25,372 bases of DNA. Source: Clostridiales bacterium (GTDB lineage Bacteria > Bacillota > Clostridia > Oscillospirales > Oscillospiraceae). Made by a program: the position numbers and the translations under genes. The notes under the pieces were generated by a model. The model was given only the letters and a program-made list of their open reading frames with translations, was not told the DNA's origin and ran no database searches. Shown here one piece after another: positions 15,878 to 22,641 of the stretch; position 1 is the first letter of the stretch; each line of letters begins with the position of its first letter. The stretch is from positions 1-25,372 of the forward strand of contig SFLD01000050.1 of NCBI GenBank assembly GCA_004553545.1, read 5' to 3'.

Positions 15878-16016
15878 TACGCGAGGATAAAAACACGTCC
15901 CGGCCGGTAGTCCGCGGAGCGCTTTCCCGGGGAAACTCCCGGGGGCGTCAGTAACCTGCCTCCTTTGGTTGTCCGTTCCCCGCGGCGAAACCGCCCCATT
16001 GGGGCAAAAAAGGAGG
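15878..16016 (+). promoter_or_regulatory. yjdF-type (azaaromatic) riboswitch upstream of yjdF
   Basis: The 150-base leader of the yjdF gene is strongly structured. An outer stem pairs CCGCGG (15912-15917) with CCGCGG (15980-15985), and an inner hairpin pairs CCCGGG (15926-15931) with CCCGGG (15938-15943). CCTCCTTT at 15959-15966 is exactly complementary to AAAGGAGG at 16009-16016, the Shine-Dalgarno region of yjdF. A GCCCC-ATT-GGGGC hairpin (15993-16005) lies between them. YjdF genes in Firmicutes are known to be preceded by the yjdF RNA, which senses azaaromatic compounds. The assignment rests on gene context plus this architecture; I could not run a covariance model. Translational control by SD masking is my inference. 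Confidence 0.75.
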
Positions 16017-16024
16017 AATCGCGA

Positions 16025-16444
16025 ATGGCGACGGATCGCTGCGCCCTGACCGTGTACTTTGAGGACCCCTTTTGGGTGGGTCTCTTCGAGCGCTGGGAGG
16101 GGGAGAGCTACCGTGTCTCCAAGCTGACCTTCGGCCCGGAGCCCCGGGACGCCGAGGTCTGGGAGCGGGTGCTGCGGGAGTTTGACCGGCTCCCCTTCAG
16201 CCCCGGCATCCCATCGGAGCGGCGGGAGGAGCCCGGAAACCCCAAGCGGGCCCGCCGGGAGGCCCGTCGGCAGATGGAGGCCATCCCCCGGACGGGGACC
16301 AAGGCCCAGCGGGCCCTGGCCCTGCAGCGCCAGGAAGGGAAGCTGGCCCGCCGGGAAAAATCCCGGGCGGAGCGGGAGGCGGAGGAAGCGGAGCGCTTCC
16401 GCCAGCGGCAGAAAAAACGCCGGGAGAAGCGCCGGGGACACTGA
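16025..16444 (+). CDS. yjdF: YjdF family protein
   Basis: This 139-residue protein starts at ATG 16025 behind AGGAGG (16011-16016). The N-terminal half ALTVYFEDPFWVGLFER...KLTFGPEPRDAEVWE is the YjdF signature. The second half is a highly basic Arg/Glu-rich helix (NPKRARREARRQ, TKAQRALALQRQEGKLARREK, ending QKKRREKRRGH), also typical. The biochemical role is not established; the family is linked to azaaromatic compounds through its riboswitch. It is flanked by its own leader and its own terminator, so it is probably a separate unit or read through from rsfS. Confidence 0.92.
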   Translation: MATDRCALTVYFEDPFWVGLFERWEGESYRVSKLTFGPEPRDAEVWERVLREFDRLPFSPGIPSERREEPGNPKRARREARRQMEAIPRTGTKAQRALALQRQEGKLARREKSRAEREAEEAERFRQRQKKRREKRRGH

Positions 16445-16466
16445 GCGCAAGTCCAAATAAGGGAAA

Positions 16467-16490
16467 GGCCCGCCGCCGGCGGGCCTTTTT
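16467..16490 (+). terminator. Rho-independent terminator after yjdF
   Basis: GGCCCGCC/GGCGGGCC forms an 8-bp stem with a 3-base loop, followed by TTTTT at 16486-16490, 22 bases after the yjdF stop. Confidence 0.93.
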
Positions 16491-16625
16491 CGTTGGGCGG
16501 AGCGGGGAATTTCCCTCCGGCAACCCAAAGTTGCGGGATCGTTGGTGGTGGAAACCGGGGGAGGGCTGCTATCCTGGGGGCAGAAGGGCGGCGGAGACCG
16601 CCCGGAAAAAAGAAGGAGATCTGTT

Positions 16626-17000
16626 TTGAAAGTATCCATGCTTGTGATAATCCTGGGCCTTGCCTTCCGGCTGGCGGTTTTGGCTGGGGTGGTCTATCTG
16701 GCGATCCTGGTGGCCCGGGCGCTGCGGAAGTACCTGCGCGCCGGTCCGGCCCGGAAGGAGAAGGCGGAGGCCCGGCGGTCCCTGGGGGAGGTTTTGAAGG
16801 AACAGCGGCTCCGCTGCCAGATGACCCAGGAGTTCGTGGCGGAGACCCTGGGCGTCAGCCGCCAGGCTGTCAGCAAGTGGGAGCGGGGGGAGGCGGACCC
16901 CAGCACCGCCAATCTCCTGGCCCTGGGGCGGCTCTACGGTGTGCCGGCGGAGGAGCTGCTGCGGGCCGTCACGGGAGAGAAAAATCCCGATACCCCTTGA
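16626..17000 (+). CDS. Membrane-anchored XRE-type helix-turn-helix regulator
   Basis: The protein has 124 residues from TTG 16626. The TTG is chosen because AAGGAG (16613-16618) lies 7 bases upstream; ATG 16638 is the alternative. Residues of about 5-30 form one hydrophobic membrane segment (SMLVIILGLAFRLAVLAGVV), then a basic linker. An HTH_3/XRE domain follows: LGEVLKEQRLRCQMTQEFVAETLGVSRQAVSKWERGEADPS (residues about 59-99) ends with NLLALGRLYGVPAEELL. The target is unknown. Its stop codon TGA lies inside the TTGACA -35 box of the following T-box promoter. A clear promoter of its own was not seen in 16491-16625. Confidence 0.85.
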   Translation: MKVSMLVIILGLAFRLAVLAGVVYLAILVARALRKYLRAGPARKEKAEARRSLGEVLKEQRLRCQMTQEFVAETLGVSRQAVSKWERGEADPSTANLLALGRLYGVPAEELLRAVTGEKNPDTP

Positions 17001-17024
17001 CAAACGGAGAAATGCGCATAAAAT
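16997..17024 (+). promoter_or_regulatory. Sigma-A promoter for the T-box/leuS unit
   Basis: TTGACA at 16997-17002 and TAAAAT at 17019-17024 are separated by 16 bases, placing the transcript start just before the T-box stem I. The -35 box overlaps the stop codon of the XRE gene. Confidence 0.8.
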
Positions 17025-17030
17025 AGACTT

Positions 17031-17288
17031 GTTATCCGCGTGGATGGGGAGAAAACCGGGAGAGACCCTCTTCAGAGAGCCGGCGGTCGCTGTGAGCCGG
17101 TGGGGGAGCCCTGGGATACTGGCCCCGGAGCGTCCGGCCTGAAGGAATGAGTAGGGCGGGACGGCAGGCCGCCGTTACCGGCCATGGCCCATTGGGCCGC
17201 TGAGCGCCGACCGGGAGACCGGCGGCGGCATCAGGGTGGTACCGCGTGATGAACGCCCCTGAGCCTTCGGGCTCGGGGGCATTTTTTT
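17031..17288 (+). promoter_or_regulatory. Leucine T-box riboswitch (tRNA-sensing leader), CUG specifier
   Basis: The conserved T-box AGGGTGGTACCGCG is at 17233-17246. The upper stem I has AGAGAGCCGGCGGTCGCTG...GCCGG from about 17072, as in other T-boxes. CCGGG (from 17057) pairs with CCTGG (17110-17114), and GGGG with CCCC (17123-17126), leaving a specifier strand GATACTGG (17115-17122). CTG at 17119-17121 followed by a purine is the best specifier, matching leuS downstream. The TGGT bulge would pair with NCCA ends whose discriminator is A, as in tRNA-Leu. Uncharged tRNA-Leu would favour the antiterminator and allow read-through. Confidence 0.95.
17255..17288 (+). terminator. T-box attenuator terminator
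   Basis: GCCCCTGAGCC pairs with GGCTCGGGGGC around a TTCG loop (17255-17280), followed by TTTTTTT at 17282-17288. It is the alternative to the antiterminator formed by the T-box sequence just upstream. Confidence 0.93.
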
Positions 17289-17305
17289 CGGAAAGGAACG
17301 ATGCT

Positions 17306-17653
17306 GTGAAGCTTTACTATGCCCTGATCACGGTCCTGGGCTGCGTGCCCTACGCCTTTCTGGCTCTGTGGGGTCAGGCAGAACGGGGGAACCTGGGGCT
17401 CTGCGCCCTGTTCCTTGCGGGCATGGCGGCCATCTTCCTCCTCTGCCGGGGGAAGGACGCCTTCCTGGCGATGCTGGGGGCGGACGCGCTGAGCTGCCTT
17501 GCCTCCTGCCTCTGCGTGTTCCTCTTCCAGAAGGAGGGCTGGGATGCGTGTTTTCAGCCCATGACGCCCCTGAGCCTGGTATTCTCCCTCTTCCTCCTGG
17601 CGCTGCTTCTGCAGCTGGCCCTCTGGCGGGCCACCGGACGGAAGAGAAGATAA
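17306..17653 (+). CDS. Small four-segment membrane protein between T-box and leuS
   Basis: The protein has 115 residues. GTG 17306 is the best start: AAAGGAA (17292-17298) lies 7 bases upstream and just after the attenuator T-tract. The ATG at 17301 is in another frame and meets a stop after one codon. Four hydrophobic segments are visible (about residues 3-20, 27-44, 50-68 and 80-103), and the C-terminus is basic (RATGRKRR). I do not recognise the family. Its position puts it under leucine T-box control with leuS. Confidence 0.72.
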   Translation: MKLYYALITVLGCVPYAFLALWGQAERGNLGLCALFLAGMAAIFLLCRGKDAFLAMLGADALSCLASCLCVFLFQKEGWDACFQPMTPLSLVFSLFLLALLLQLALWRATGRKRR

Positions 17654-17688
17654 CGTTTACCCACATTCATCATAGAAGGAGAGACGAA

Positions 17689-20112
17689 ATGAAGTACGAT
17701 TTCACCGCCATTGAGCAGAAGTGGCAGCAGAAGTGGTTGGAGACCAAGCCCTTCACCGCCGTCACCGGCGACCCCCGGCCGAAATTCTACGGCCTCATCG
17801 AGTTCCCCTATCCCTCCGGCCAGGGCCTGCACGTGGGCCATGCCCGGCCCTTCACGGCCATGGACATCATCTGTCGGAAGAAGCGCATGCAGGGCTACAA
17901 CGTCCTCTTCCCCATGGGCTTTGACGCCTTCGGCCTGCCCACGGAGAACTTCGCCATCAAGAATCATGTCCACCCCGCCATCGTCACCCGGCAGAACATC
18001 GCCAACTTCACCCAGCAGCTCCACCTGCTGGGGTACTCCTTCGACTGGGACCGGGTCATCGACACCACGGACCCCAGCTACTACAAGTGGACCCAGTGGA
18101 TCTTCCTGCAGCTCTACAAGCACGGTCTTGCCTATAAGGCTTCCATGCCCGTGAACTGGTGCACCAGCTGCAAGTGCGTCCTCGCCAACGAGGAAGTGGT
18201 GGAGGGCGTCTGCGAGCGCTGCGGCAGCCCCGTCATCCGCAAGGAGAAGTCCCAGTGGATGCTGGCCATCACCAAGTATGCCGACCGGCTCATCGACGAT
18301 CTGGACGAGGTAGACTACATCGAGCGGGTGAAGATCCAGCAGCGCAACTGGATCGGCCGCAGCGAGGGCACCGAGGTCCGCTTCACCGCCACCAACGGCG
18401 CCGACCTCACCGTCTACACCACCCGCTGCGACACCCTCTTCGGCGTCACCTATATGGTCCTCTCCCCGGAGCACCCCTACCTCAAGGAGTGGAAGGACCA
18501 GATCGCCAACTGGGACGAGGTGCAGGCCTATCAGGAGGCCGCCGCCCGGAAGAGCGACATGGAGCGCACCGAGCTCTCCAAGGAGAAGAGCGGCGTCCGG
18601 CTCCAGGGCATCGAGGGCATCCATCCCGTGACGGGCAAGCATCTGCCCCTCTTTGTCTCCGACTACGTCCTCATGGGCTACGGCACCGGCATCGTCATGG
18701 GCGTGCCCGGCCACGACCAGCGGGACTGGGACTTCGCCACCAAGTTCGGCCTGCCCATCATTGAGGTGGTCAAGGGCGGCGACGTCAGCAAGGCCGCCTT
18801 CGCCCTGAAGGATGACACCGGCATCATGGTGAACTCTGACTTCCTCAACGGCATGACGGTCAAGGAGGCCATCCCCGCCATGAAGCAGTGGGTCACGGAG
18901 AAGGGCATCGGCCACCCCAAGACTAACTTCAAGCTGCGGGACTGGGTCTTCAGCCGCCAGCGCTACTGGGGCGAGCCCATCCCTCTCGTGAACTGCGAGA
19001 AGTGCGGATGGGTCCCCCTGCCGGAGGATCAGCTGCCCCTCCTCCTGCCGGAGGTGGAGAGCTACGAGCCCACCGACGACGGCGAGTCCCCCCTCAGCAA
19101 GATGACTGACTGGGTCAACACCACCTGCCCCTGCTGCGGCGGCCCCGCCAAGCGGGAGACGGACACCATGCCCCAGTGGGCGGGCTCCAGCTGGTACTTC
19201 CTGCGCTATATGGACCCCCACAACGACAAGGCCCTGGCTTCCAGGGAGGCCCTGGAATACTGGTCTCCCGTGGACTGGTACAACGGCGGCATGGAGCACA
19301 CCACCCTGCACCTGCTCTACTCCCGCTTCTGGCACAAGTTCCTCTATGACATCGGCGTGGTGCCCACCAAGGAGCCCTACGCCAAGCGCACGAGCCACGG
19401 CATGATCCTGGGCGAGGGCGGCGAGAAGATGTCCAAGTCCCGGGGCAACGTGGTGAACCCCAACGACATCGTGGCCCAGTACGGCGCGGATACCATGCGG
19501 CTCTATATCATGTTCGTGGGAGATTTCGAGCAGGCGGCCACCTGGTCCACCAAGGCCGTGGCGGGCTGCAAGCGCTTCCTGGACCGGGTCTGGAACCTGG
19601 CGGAGAGCGCCTCTGAGAGCTATGACATGACCCCTGCCAACGAGGCCATCCTCCACCGGACCATCAAGAAGGTGACGGAGGACATCGAGAGCCTGAAGAT
19701 GAACACCGCCATCGCCGCCATGATGACCGCCGTCAACGAAATGACTGCCAATGGCGTCACCCGGGGCGACCTGAAGATCCTCCTCCAGCTGCTGAATCCT
19801 TTCGCCCCCCACATCACGGAGGAGCTCTGGGAGAGCCTGGGCTTTGCCGCGCAGACCGGAAAGATGTGCTGCCAGAGCGACTGGCCCGTCTACGACGAGA
19901 GCAAGACCGTGGCCAAGACCGTGGAGATGGCCATCCAGGTCAACGGCAAGATGAAGGGCACCGTCACCCTGCCCGCGGACAGCGAGGAGGCCGACGTGGT
20001 GGCCGCCGCCCTGGCAGTGGACAAGGTGAAGAAGGCCACCGAGGGCATGAAGGTCGTGAAGACGATCCTGGTGAAAAACCGTCTCGTGAACCTCATTGTC
20101 AAGCCCTGCTGA
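17689..20112 (+). CDS. leuS: Leucyl-tRNA synthetase
   Basis: This 807-residue class I synthetase charges tRNA-Leu. ATG 17689 gives the canonical MKYDFTAIEQKWQQ start after AGAAGGAGA. HVGH (the HIGH motif) is at residues 48-51 and KMSKS at 580-584. Zinc-ligand pairs are present (CTSC at 158-161 with CERC, and CEKC with CPCC). The CP1 editing domain carries TTRCDTLFG and the GTGIVMGVPGHDQRDWDFA editing loop. The tRNA-binding C-terminal domain ends VKTILVKNRLVNLIV. Expression is under the T-box upstream, with one small gene between. It is complete and of normal length. Confidence 0.98.
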   Translation: MKYDFTAIEQKWQQKWLETKPFTAVTGDPRPKFYGLIEFPYPSGQGLHVGHARPFTAMDIICRKKRMQGYNVLFPMGFDAFGLPTENFAIKNHVHPAIVTRQNIANFTQQLHLLGYSFDWDRVIDTTDPSYYKWTQWIFLQLYKHGLAYKASMPVNWCTSCKCVLANEEVVEGVCERCGSPVIRKEKSQWMLAITKYADRLIDDLDEVDYIERVKIQQRNWIGRSEGTEVRFTATNGADLTVYTTRCDTLFGVTYMVLSPEHPYLKEWKDQIANWDEVQAYQEAAARKSDMERTELSKEKSGVRLQGIEGIHPVTGKHLPLFVSDYVLMGYGTGIVMGVPGHDQRDWDFATKFGLPIIEVVKGGDVSKAAFALKDDTGIMVNSDFLNGMTVKEAIPAMKQWVTEKGIGHPKTNFKLRDWVFSRQRYWGEPIPLVNCEKCGWVPLPEDQLPLLLPEVESYEPTDDGESPLSKMTDWVNTTCPCCGGPAKRETDTMPQWAGSSWYFLRYMDPHNDKALASREALEYWSPVDWYNGGMEHTTLHLLYSRFWHKFLYDIGVVPTKEPYAKRTSHGMILGEGGEKMSKSRGNVVNPNDIVAQYGADTMRLYIMFVGDFEQAATWSTKAVAGCKRFLDRVWNLAESASESYDMTPANEAILHRTIKKVTEDIESLKMNTAIAAMMTAVNEMTANGVTRGDLKILLQLLNPFAPHITEELWESLGFAAQTGKMCCQSDWPVYDESKTVAKTVEMAIQVNGKMKGTVTLPADSEEADVVAAALAVDKVKKATEGMKVVKTILVKNRLVNLIVKPC

Positions 20113-20141
20113 AAAACCTGCGGGGATATTCAAGATTTTCC

Positions 20142-20170
20142 TTGACAATCCGGGAGCACTCTCGTATAAT
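20142..20170 (+). promoter_or_regulatory. Perfect-consensus sigma-A promoter for rpsU
   Basis: TTGACA (20142-20147) and TATAAT (20165-20170) are separated by exactly 17 bases, the full consensus. The leader of about 70 bases contains GCCAT-GTTCA-ATGGC (20183-20197) and a GTATCC/GGATAC hairpin (20204-20226) before the GGAGGGAGGG ribosome site. Confidence 0.95.
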
Positions 20171-20247
20171 GTTCTCGTTAAAGCCATGTTCAATGGCCCT
20201 TACGTATCCTGGATTGAGCCGGATACCTCGGAGGGAGGGAAATATAG

Positions 20248-20433
20248 ATGTCTGAGATCCACGTGAAGGATGGCGAGTCCATCGACAGCGCTCTGAAGCG
20301 TTTCAAGCGCAGCTGCGCCAAGGCTGGCGTCATCGCCGAGGTCCGTAAGAGAGAGCACTACGAGAGCCCCAGCGTGAAGCGCCGCAAGAAGTCTGAGGCC
20401 GCTCGCAAGAACAAGAACAAGCGATTCTATTGA
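20248..20433 (+). CDS. rpsU: Small ribosomal subunit protein bS21
   Basis: The protein has 61 residues, typical for Firmicutes bS21: EIHVKDGESIDSALKRFKRSCAKAGVIAEVRKREHYE followed by an Arg/Lys-rich tail. bS21 sits at the 30S platform near the 16S rRNA 3' end. ATG 20248 has AGGGAGGG 8 bases upstream. It has its own consensus promoter and terminator, so it is a single-gene unit. Confidence 0.98.
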   Translation: MSEIHVKDGESIDSALKRFKRSCAKAGVIAEVRKREHYESPSVKRRKKSEAARKNKNKRFY

Positions 20434-20441
20434 TCTTCCGA

Positions 20442-20475
20442 AAAACGTCCCGTGCCGAAAGGCGCGGGACGTTTT
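20442..20475. terminator. Bidirectional terminator between rpsU and the convergent gene
   Basis: AAAACGTCCCG pairs with CGGGACGTTTT around GCC-GAAA-GGC. T-runs follow the stem on both strands (TTTT on +, TTTTT on -), so it can end both rpsU and the leftward gene ending at 20532. Confidence 0.93.
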
Positions 20476-20488
20476 CTCTTTGCGTGAA

Positions 20489-20516
20489 CCATTGATAATT
20501 GAGAATGGACGGTCGA
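20489..20516. repeat. Dispersed AT-rich heptad repeat, copy 1
   Basis: The units CCATTGA, TAATTGA, GAATGGA and CGGTCGA lie in a row. It shares the identical 20-mer ATTGATAATTGAGAATGGAC (20491-20510) with 23229-23248. It lies in the gap between two convergent genes, just past the terminator. Confidence 0.85.
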
Positions 20517-20531
20517 CGATGGGAAACTGGG

Positions 20532-21281
20532 TCATTTGCCGGGGAAGAGGCGGGGCAGGAGGTCCTGGACCTCTGGGTAGACGCAGAGGGCGTCGGGGAT
20601 GCCGCTCTCCCGGGCGATCCGGAGCTTCCGGCGGAGGGTCTCGGCGTCGTCAAAGAGGACGAAGCGGGTCTCCCCACCCTTGCGGTAGGTGAAGTACCGG
20701 GCGCAGAGGGCCTGGGAGAAGAAGACGGCGGGCTCCTCCCGGAGGAGGGCGTCCAGCGCCTCGGCGGAGAGGGGCGTCCCCTGGCCGCTGGGGCAGGGGA
20801 GGGGGAAGTCCATCCGCAGGCGCTGGAGGTCCAGGGCGGCCTGACGCCAGCGCTGTTTGCCCTCCCGGAGGTACTGGCCCAGGTCCCCGCCGGAGACGGC
20901 GCTGTTCAGGAGCACCGTGCCGCCGGGGGCGGCGTAGGGCTCCGGCAGGTAGAGGGGCCAGCGGCGTCGGGGAAAGCGCTCCCCCAGGGATTGGGCCAGG
21001 GCGCGGAGGTCCTCCCGGGGGGCGGCCTCAAAGTCCAGCACGGCCCCGAGGAAGCCCCGGCGCAGGCACTCCCGCTCCAGGGCGGCGGCCAGGGCCTCCG
21101 GGTCCGGCAGGGGCGGGGCCTCCCGGTCGCTGAGGAGCAGGAGGCCGCCCTGGGTATTTAAGGGCAGGCTCTGGCGGAGAAGGCCGCTCTCCGGGCCCAT
21201 CCGGTAGGCGGCGTAGGCCAGGCGGCAGGGATAGCGGGCGGCGTCCTGAGCCTCCCGGGGCGAGACGGCGAGATAGAGCAC
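20532..21281 (-). CDS. GH18-like (TIM-barrel) protein, function unknown
   Basis: The protein has 249 residues and begins at a GTG (complement of 21279-21281) preceded by AAGGGGG. FLGAVLDFE at residues 77-85 resembles the beta-4 DxxDxDxE region of GH18 hydrolases, although only the last acidic pair is clear. The C-terminal FDDAETLRRKLRIARESGIPDALCVYP resembles the closing strand and helix of GH18 and YaaH-type spore proteins. No signal peptide is seen and the protein is shorter than a full GH18 enzyme, so activity is doubtful. It is divergent from yqeG and convergent with rpsU. Confidence 0.7.
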   Translation of the reverse strand: MLYLAVSPREAQDAARYPCRLAYAAYRMGPESGLLRQSLPLNTQGGLLLLSDREAPPLPDPEALAAALERECLRRGFLGAVLDFEAAPREDLRALAQSLGERFPRRRWPLYLPEPYAAPGGTVLLNSAVSGGDLGQYLREGKQRWRQAALDLQRLRMDFPLPCPSGQGTPLSAEALDALLREEPAVFFSQALCARYFTYRKGGETRFVLFDDAETLRRKLRIARESGIPDALCVYPEVQDLLPRLFPGK

Positions 21282-21293
21282 GGTGATACCCCC

Positions 21294-21322
21294 TTGTGAT
21301 CCGGGCGGAGATCTGCTATACT
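21294..21322 (+). promoter_or_regulatory. Sigma-A promoter for yqeG
   Basis: TTGTGA (21294-21299) and TATACT (21317-21322) are 17 bases apart, with a TG one base before the -10 (extended -10). A perfect 7-bp hairpin TGCGCCG-AAA-CGGCGCA (21328-21344) would lie at the 5' end of the transcript. Confidence 0.75.
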
Positions 21323-21373
21323 GTGGGTGCGCCGAAACGGCGCAGACTACCCTATGAAAGTGCGAGGGCCGAT

Positions 21374-21898
21374 ATGAGCATTTCTCTGGTGCCGGATGTG
21401 CTGCTGCCGGATTACCGGGCGGTGACGCCGGACTTTCTGCAGGTGCGGGGCGTGACGCTGCTGCTCTGCGACCTGGATTTCACCCTGGCCCCCAAGTCCG
21501 TCCGGCATCCGGACGAGGCCGTCCGGGCCTGGATCGACAGCCTGCACGCGGCAGGCGTCACGGTGATGATCGTCTCCAACAACCGCTCCGGGCGGCGGGT
21601 GACGGACTTCTGCGCGGAGCTGGGCATCCCCTATCAGGGCCACGCCAAGAAGCCGGGGACCGAGGGCCTGGAGAAGGCCATGGCCCGGGCCGGGAAGGGG
21701 AACAGCGAGACCGCCATGCTGGGGGACAAGCTCCTCACCGATGTGCTGGCGGCGAAGCGGGCCGGGGTCCTGAGCCTGATGGTGGAGCCCCTGGGCGGGG
21801 CCGTGGGTCCCTGGCAGAAGGTGCTCCACGCCCTGCAGGCCCCGGCGAAGGCCCTCTGCCGGGAGAATACCCTGCGCCAAGGGAAAAAGAATCGCTGA
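21374..21898 (+). CDS. yqeG: YqeG family HAD IIIA-type phosphatase
   Basis: This 174-residue protein begins at ATG 21374 (MSISLVPDVLLPDY), after GAGGG. Upstream in-frame codons lie within the promoter and leader. HAD motif I is DLDFT (D33, D35; the usual DNT has Phe in place of Asn). Motif II is MIVSNN, and motif III is MLGDKLLTDVLAAKRAG with a conserved Lys upstream in HAKKP. YqeG resembles mitochondrial PGP phosphatases in fold; its role in Firmicutes is not settled. It has its own promoter and is followed by the efp promoter 27 bases after its stop. Confidence 0.92.
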   Translation: MSISLVPDVLLPDYRAVTPDFLQVRGVTLLLCDLDFTLAPKSVRHPDEAVRAWIDSLHAAGVTVMIVSNNRSGRRVTDFCAELGIPYQGHAKKPGTEGLEKAMARAGKGNSETAMLGDKLLTDVLAAKRAGVLSLMVEPLGGAVGPWQKVLHALQAPAKALCRENTLRQGKKNR

Positions 21899-21925
21899 TT
21901 TCCGAAAGATTCTTTGGAAAACCCC

Positions 21926-21954
21926 TTGCAATACGGGGCCGCTTGGGATAAAAT
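21926..21954 (+). promoter_or_regulatory. Sigma-A promoter for efp
   Basis: TTGCAA (21926-21931) and TAAAAT (21949-21954) are 17 bases apart. The predicted leader of about 78 bases holds an anti-SD hairpin. Confidence 0.75.
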
Positions 21955-21982
21955 ATTACAGGTCAATTTTTACAGTGATACG

Positions 21983-22030
21983 GAGAAAATGTCCTCCTGC
22001 GGGTCGTTTTCTCAGAGATTTGAAGGAGGA
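21983..22030 (+). promoter_or_regulatory. Leader hairpin with anti-Shine-Dalgarno loop upstream of efp
   Basis: GAGAAAATG (21983-21991) pairs with CGTTTTCTC (22005-22013), nine pairs including one U-G. The loop begins with TCCTCCT (21992-21998), perfectly complementary to AGGAGGA (22024-22030), the efp ribosome site. A loop-SD interaction could repress translation. This is inferred from complementarity only. Confidence 0.5.
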
Positions 22031-22038
22031 ACAAAGCT

Positions 22039-22608
22039 ATGCCTACCATTACTGCAGGCGATTTCCGCAACGGCGTTACCTTTGAGATGGACGGGAAGGT
22101 CATGACCGTCGTCGAATTCCAGCACGTGAAGCCCGGCAAGGGCGCGGCCTTCGTCCGCACCAAGTACAAGAACGTCATGACCGGCGCCATCCGCGAGGAG
22201 TCCTTCAACCCCACCGCCAAGTTCGAGCAGGCGGTGGTGGAGCGCAAGGACGCCGAGTACAGCTACAACGACGGCGACCTCTACTACTTCATGGACCCCG
22301 AGACCTATGACATGATCCCCCTGAACAAGGATGTCCTGGGCGAGGCCTTCAAGTTCGTCAAGGAGAACACCATGTGCAAGCTGGTGAGCTACAAGGGCAG
22401 TGTCTTCGCCGTGGAAGTCCCAAACTTCATGGATCTCGTCATCACCGTGGCCGAGCCCGGCGTCCGGGGCGACACCGCTACCAACGTCATGAAGCCCGCC
22501 ACCCTGGAGACCGGCGCCCAGATCAAGGTGCCCCTGTTCATCAACGAGGGTGAGAAGATCACCGTGGATACCCGCACCGGCGAGTATCTGGGCCGCGCCA
22601 AGGACTGA
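22039..22608 (+). CDS. efp: Translation elongation factor P
   Basis: The protein has 189 residues. EF-P binds the ribosome between the P and E sites and relieves stalling at polyproline. Domain I has the tip loop KPGKGAAF with the usually modified lysine at K34. KFEQAVVERKDAEYSYNDGDLYYFMDPETYD and the C-terminal EKITVDTRTGEYLGRAK are diagnostic. GAAGGAGGA precedes ATG 22039. It is a single-gene unit with its own promoter and terminator. The LCP protein in this window, with its Pro-rich tail, may be a client (inference). Confidence 0.98.
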   Translation: MPTITAGDFRNGVTFEMDGKVMTVVEFQHVKPGKGAAFVRTKYKNVMTGAIREESFNPTAKFEQAVVERKDAEYSYNDGDLYYFMDPETYDMIPLNKDVLGEAFKFVKENTMCKLVSYKGSVFAVEVPNFMDLVITVAEPGVRGDTATNVMKPATLETGAQIKVPLFINEGEKITVDTRTGEYLGRAKD

Positions 22609-22616
22609 TTGCAAAG

Positions 22617-22641
22617 AAAAGGGGGAGCGGATCCCCCTTTT
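22617..22641 (+). terminator. Rho-independent terminator after efp
   Basis: AAAAGGGGG pairs with CCCCCTTTT around AGCGGAT, 8 bases after the efp stop. The T-run forms the 3' arm of the stem, and the hairpin could work on both strands. Confidence 0.85.

Noticed and set aside
15835..16010. A 6S-like or other ncRNA on the minus strand of the yjdF leader
   Set aside because: Stems are nearly symmetric so both strands fold, but the + strand leads straight into yjdF and supplies an exact anti-SD, which fits the yjdF riboswitch better.
17246..17305. ATG start for the membrane protein inside the T-box
   Set aside because: It would translate through the antiterminator and attenuator and has no ribosome site; GTG 17306 has one.
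17368..17688. N-terminal extension of leuS
   Set aside because: It overlaps the small membrane protein in another frame; canonical LeuRS starts at 17689.
20499..21161. A 220-codon + strand frame across the GH18-like gene
   Set aside because: It is Gly/Glu/Ala-rich without motifs, while the minus frame has GH18-like motifs, a GTG with ribosome site and a shared bidirectional terminator.
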